DNA of 15,121 bases from Desulfuromonadales bacterium (GTDB lineage: Bacteria; Desulfobacterota; Desulfuromonadia; Desulfuromonadales; BM103). The notes beneath the pieces are model-generated. The model had not been told where the DNA came from and did no database searches. It worked only from the letters and a program-made list of their open reading frames with translations. The stretch is taken from positions 1-15,121 of the forward strand of contig JAUWTX010000021.1 in NCBI GenBank assembly GCA_030614505.1, written 5' to 3'. This document shows, piece by piece, positions 13,797 through 15,121 of this stretch. Within the stretch, counting starts at the first letter, position 1, and every line of letters starts with the position of its first letter. Position numbers and translations under genes: made by a program.

Positions 13797-14470
13797 TGAA
13801 TTCTCCCGCAAAATTTATAGATCATACACTGTTAAGGGCTGACGCGACCGAGGCGGATATTTCTACTCTCTGCGAGGAGGCTGTTGAATATGGGTTCGCC
13901 TCTGTATGTGTTTCTCCATATTATGTCTCCCAGGTAAACAGCCTGCTTTATGGGTCTGAAGTTGCGGTCTGCACCGTGATCGGTTTCCCTTTGGGGAATA
14001 ACACCACCGAAGTCAAGGTCTTTGAAACCCGCCAGGCCGTTGAATCGGGCGCAGATGAAATTGATATGGTCATCTGTCTCGGTGCAGTCCGTGAGGCAAA
14101 TTTCGCGAGTATTCTGGATGATATCCACCGGGTTGTTTCTGCCGCTGATCAAGCCGTAGTTAAAGTGATTATTGAATGCTGTCTGTTTGATGAGGATGTA
14201 AAGCGCAGGTTGGTTGAGGTTGTGGCTGTAAGTGGAGCTGAATATGTCAAAACCTCAACCGGTTTTGCTGCATCTGGAGCCACTGTTGAGGATGTTCGCC
14301 TTTTATCACAAGTCGGCTCGGGAAGGATCAGGGTCAAGGCGGCAGGAGGCATACGGGACTGGCTGACTTGCCAGGCAATGTTAGCAGTCGGTGCAAGTCG
14401 TATTGGAACCAGTGCCGGGGTGGTCATCATGCAACAGTGGCAGGAAAGTGAAGGGTTGCCATGTCGATGA
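13796..14470 (+). CDS. deoC: deoxyribose-phosphate aldolase
   Basis: Class I aldolase cleaving 2-deoxyribose 5-phosphate to glyceraldehyde 3-phosphate and acetaldehyde. It has 224 residues, typical of the short bacterial form. Visible: FIDHTLL at the start, VCTVIGFPLG, the EIDMVI segment with the proton-relay Asp, VKVIIECCLF, the Schiff-base lysine in EYVKTSTGF and the second active-site lysine in VKAAGGIR. The ATG shares one base with the argJ stop (TGATG), and no Shine-Dalgarno sequence precedes it, so translation probably depends on ribosomes finishing argJ. The next gene, deoB, supplies its substrate from deoxyribose 1-phosphate. Pairing a catabolic deo gene with argJ is not a metabolic link I can explain. 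Confidence 0.96.
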   Translation: MNSPAKFIDHTLLRADATEADISTLCEEAVEYGFASVCVSPYYVSQVNSLLYGSEVAVCTVIGFPLGNNTTEVKVFETRQAVESGADEIDMVICLGAVREANFASILDDIHRVVSAADQAVVKVIIECCLFDEDVKRRLVEVVAVSGAEYVKTSTGFAASGATVEDVRLLSQVGSGRIRVKAAGGIRDWLTCQAMLAVGASRIGTSAGVVIMQQWQESEGLPCR

Positions 14471-15121
14471 GAAGGGGGCGCGTTGTTTGGATCATTCTCG
14501 ACGGTGTCGGGCTCGAGGCTTTGCCGGATGCGATGGATTATGGTGACGAGGGTGTTGCCACCTTGCCTCACGTGGTATCAGCATGTGGCGGATTGAACTT
14601 GCCGAATCTGCAACGTCTTGGCCTGGGCAACCTGGTGGATATCGAGGGTGTGCCGCCCTTTGCAAACCCCAGTGGAGTTTATGGCCGGCTTGCCGAGTGT
14701 TCTGCGGGCAAGGATAGCATTGTTGGCCATTGGGAGCTCGCCGGTGTGATCCTCGATGAGCCCTTTGCAACATACCCTAAAGGTTTCCCGGACAAGTTGG
14801 TTGCTGAGTTTGCCGAAATAGCCGGAGCTCAACCTCTTGGTAACGTGTCGGCCGGCGGCATTTCGATTCTCAAGGAGTATGGGGCCGAGCATGTCAGAAC
14901 GGGTCGACCGATTCTTTACACAAGCGTCGATTCCGTTTTTCAAATTGCCGCCCATGAAGAAGTCTTGCCACTGGAGAAGTTGTATGAGTTGTGTCAGGCA
15001 GTCAGAGGGCTGGTTGATGAATACGGTATCGCCCGGGTGATTGCCAGGCCCTTTGCTGGTAATGAACAGAGTGGTTTCCGTCGTACGCCGCAACGCAAAG
15101 ATTTTTCTGCGCCACCACCAC
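14461..15121 (+). CDS. deoB: phosphopentomutase DeoB, truncated by the window end
   Basis: Alkaline-phosphatase-superfamily mutase interconverting (deoxy)ribose 1- and 5-phosphate with two metal ions. The first 220 residues are present and the rest lies beyond the window. Visible: the metal-binding Asp in ILDGVG (D14), NLPNLQRLGLGN, GKDSIVGHWELAG, the cap-domain segment GRPILYTSVDSVFQIAAHEE and RVIARPFAG. The catalytic, phosphorylated Thr of studied enzymes (in GKDT) is Ser 86 here, which could still act as nucleophile. I chose ATG 14461 because AAGGG (14451-14455) is five bases ahead. ATG 14467 is the alternative, giving a classic ATGA overlap with the deoC stop. The overlap with deoC is 10 nt (or 4), consistent with one coupled deo unit. 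Confidence 0.93.
   Translation, partial: MSMRRGRVVWIILDGVGLEALPDAMDYGDEGVATLPHVVSACGGLNLPNLQRLGLGNLVDIEGVPPFANPSGVYGRLAECSAGKDSIVGHWELAGVILDEPFATYPKGFPDKLVAEFAEIAGAQPLGNVSAGGISILKEYGAEHVRTGRPILYTSVDSVFQIAAHEEVLPLEKLYELCQAVRGLVDEYGIARVIARPFAGNEQSGFRRTPQRKDFSAPPP

Noticed and set aside
12924..13811. 295-codon open frame on the minus strand opposite argJ
   Set aside because: Antisense to a complete argJ with all family motifs; low-complexity shadow composition.

Overview
The window looks like chromosomal housekeeping DNA from a deltaproteobacterium of the Desulfuromonadales (Desulfuromonas, Geopsychrobacter, Pelobacter or Geobacter type). This rests on moderate GC content, on recognisable protein families, and on the order nadK, recN, short ArgA-type acetyltransferase, M23 peptidase, secA, argJ, which I recall from that group. 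No database search was possible, so the taxon is an inference. I see no mobile element, CRISPR array, tRNA or rRNA.

Layout. Positions 1-216 hold no gene but have a possible folded RNA and a G-rich tract. rarA (minus strand) diverges from nadK-recN-GNAT acetyltransferase (plus strand, probably one operon; nadK starts at TTG behind a strong Shine-Dalgarno sequence). Next comes a separately promoted membrane-anchored M23/LytM peptidase ending in a strong terminator. It is followed by a secreted von Willebrand A-OmpA protein with its own promoter and terminator, then a small secreted protein of unknown function. From 8184 a long co-directional run follows: secA, a receiver domain, a GAF-histidine kinase, argJ, deoC and the start of deoB, which runs off the window. 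The last junctions are tight: kinase/argJ overlap by 8 nt, argJ/deoC by 1 nt and deoC/deoB by 10 nt.

How the genes fit together. RarA and RecN serve replication-fork and double-strand-break repair. NadK makes NADP. The GNAT protein and ArgJ both belong to N-acetylated arginine biosynthesis. SecA, the M23 peptidase, the VWA-OmpA protein and the small secreted protein form an envelope/export block. DeoC and DeoB act on deoxyribose phosphates.

Most notable observations. (1) The receiver and the kinase after secA are in one reading frame, separated only by a TAA at 11246-11248 that falls inside the receiver fold, between strand 5 and helix 5. They are one REC-GAF-HisKA-HATPase gene split by a nonsense codon, or a restart-coupled pair, and both halves show altered motif residues. 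(2) The nadK-recN gap carries two period-7 repeat arrays in opposite orientation that can pair with each other; one abuts the recN start codon, which has no visible Shine-Dalgarno sequence. (3) Several dyad or direct-repeat operator candidates precede the envelope genes. I found no convincing wholly new multi-gene system.
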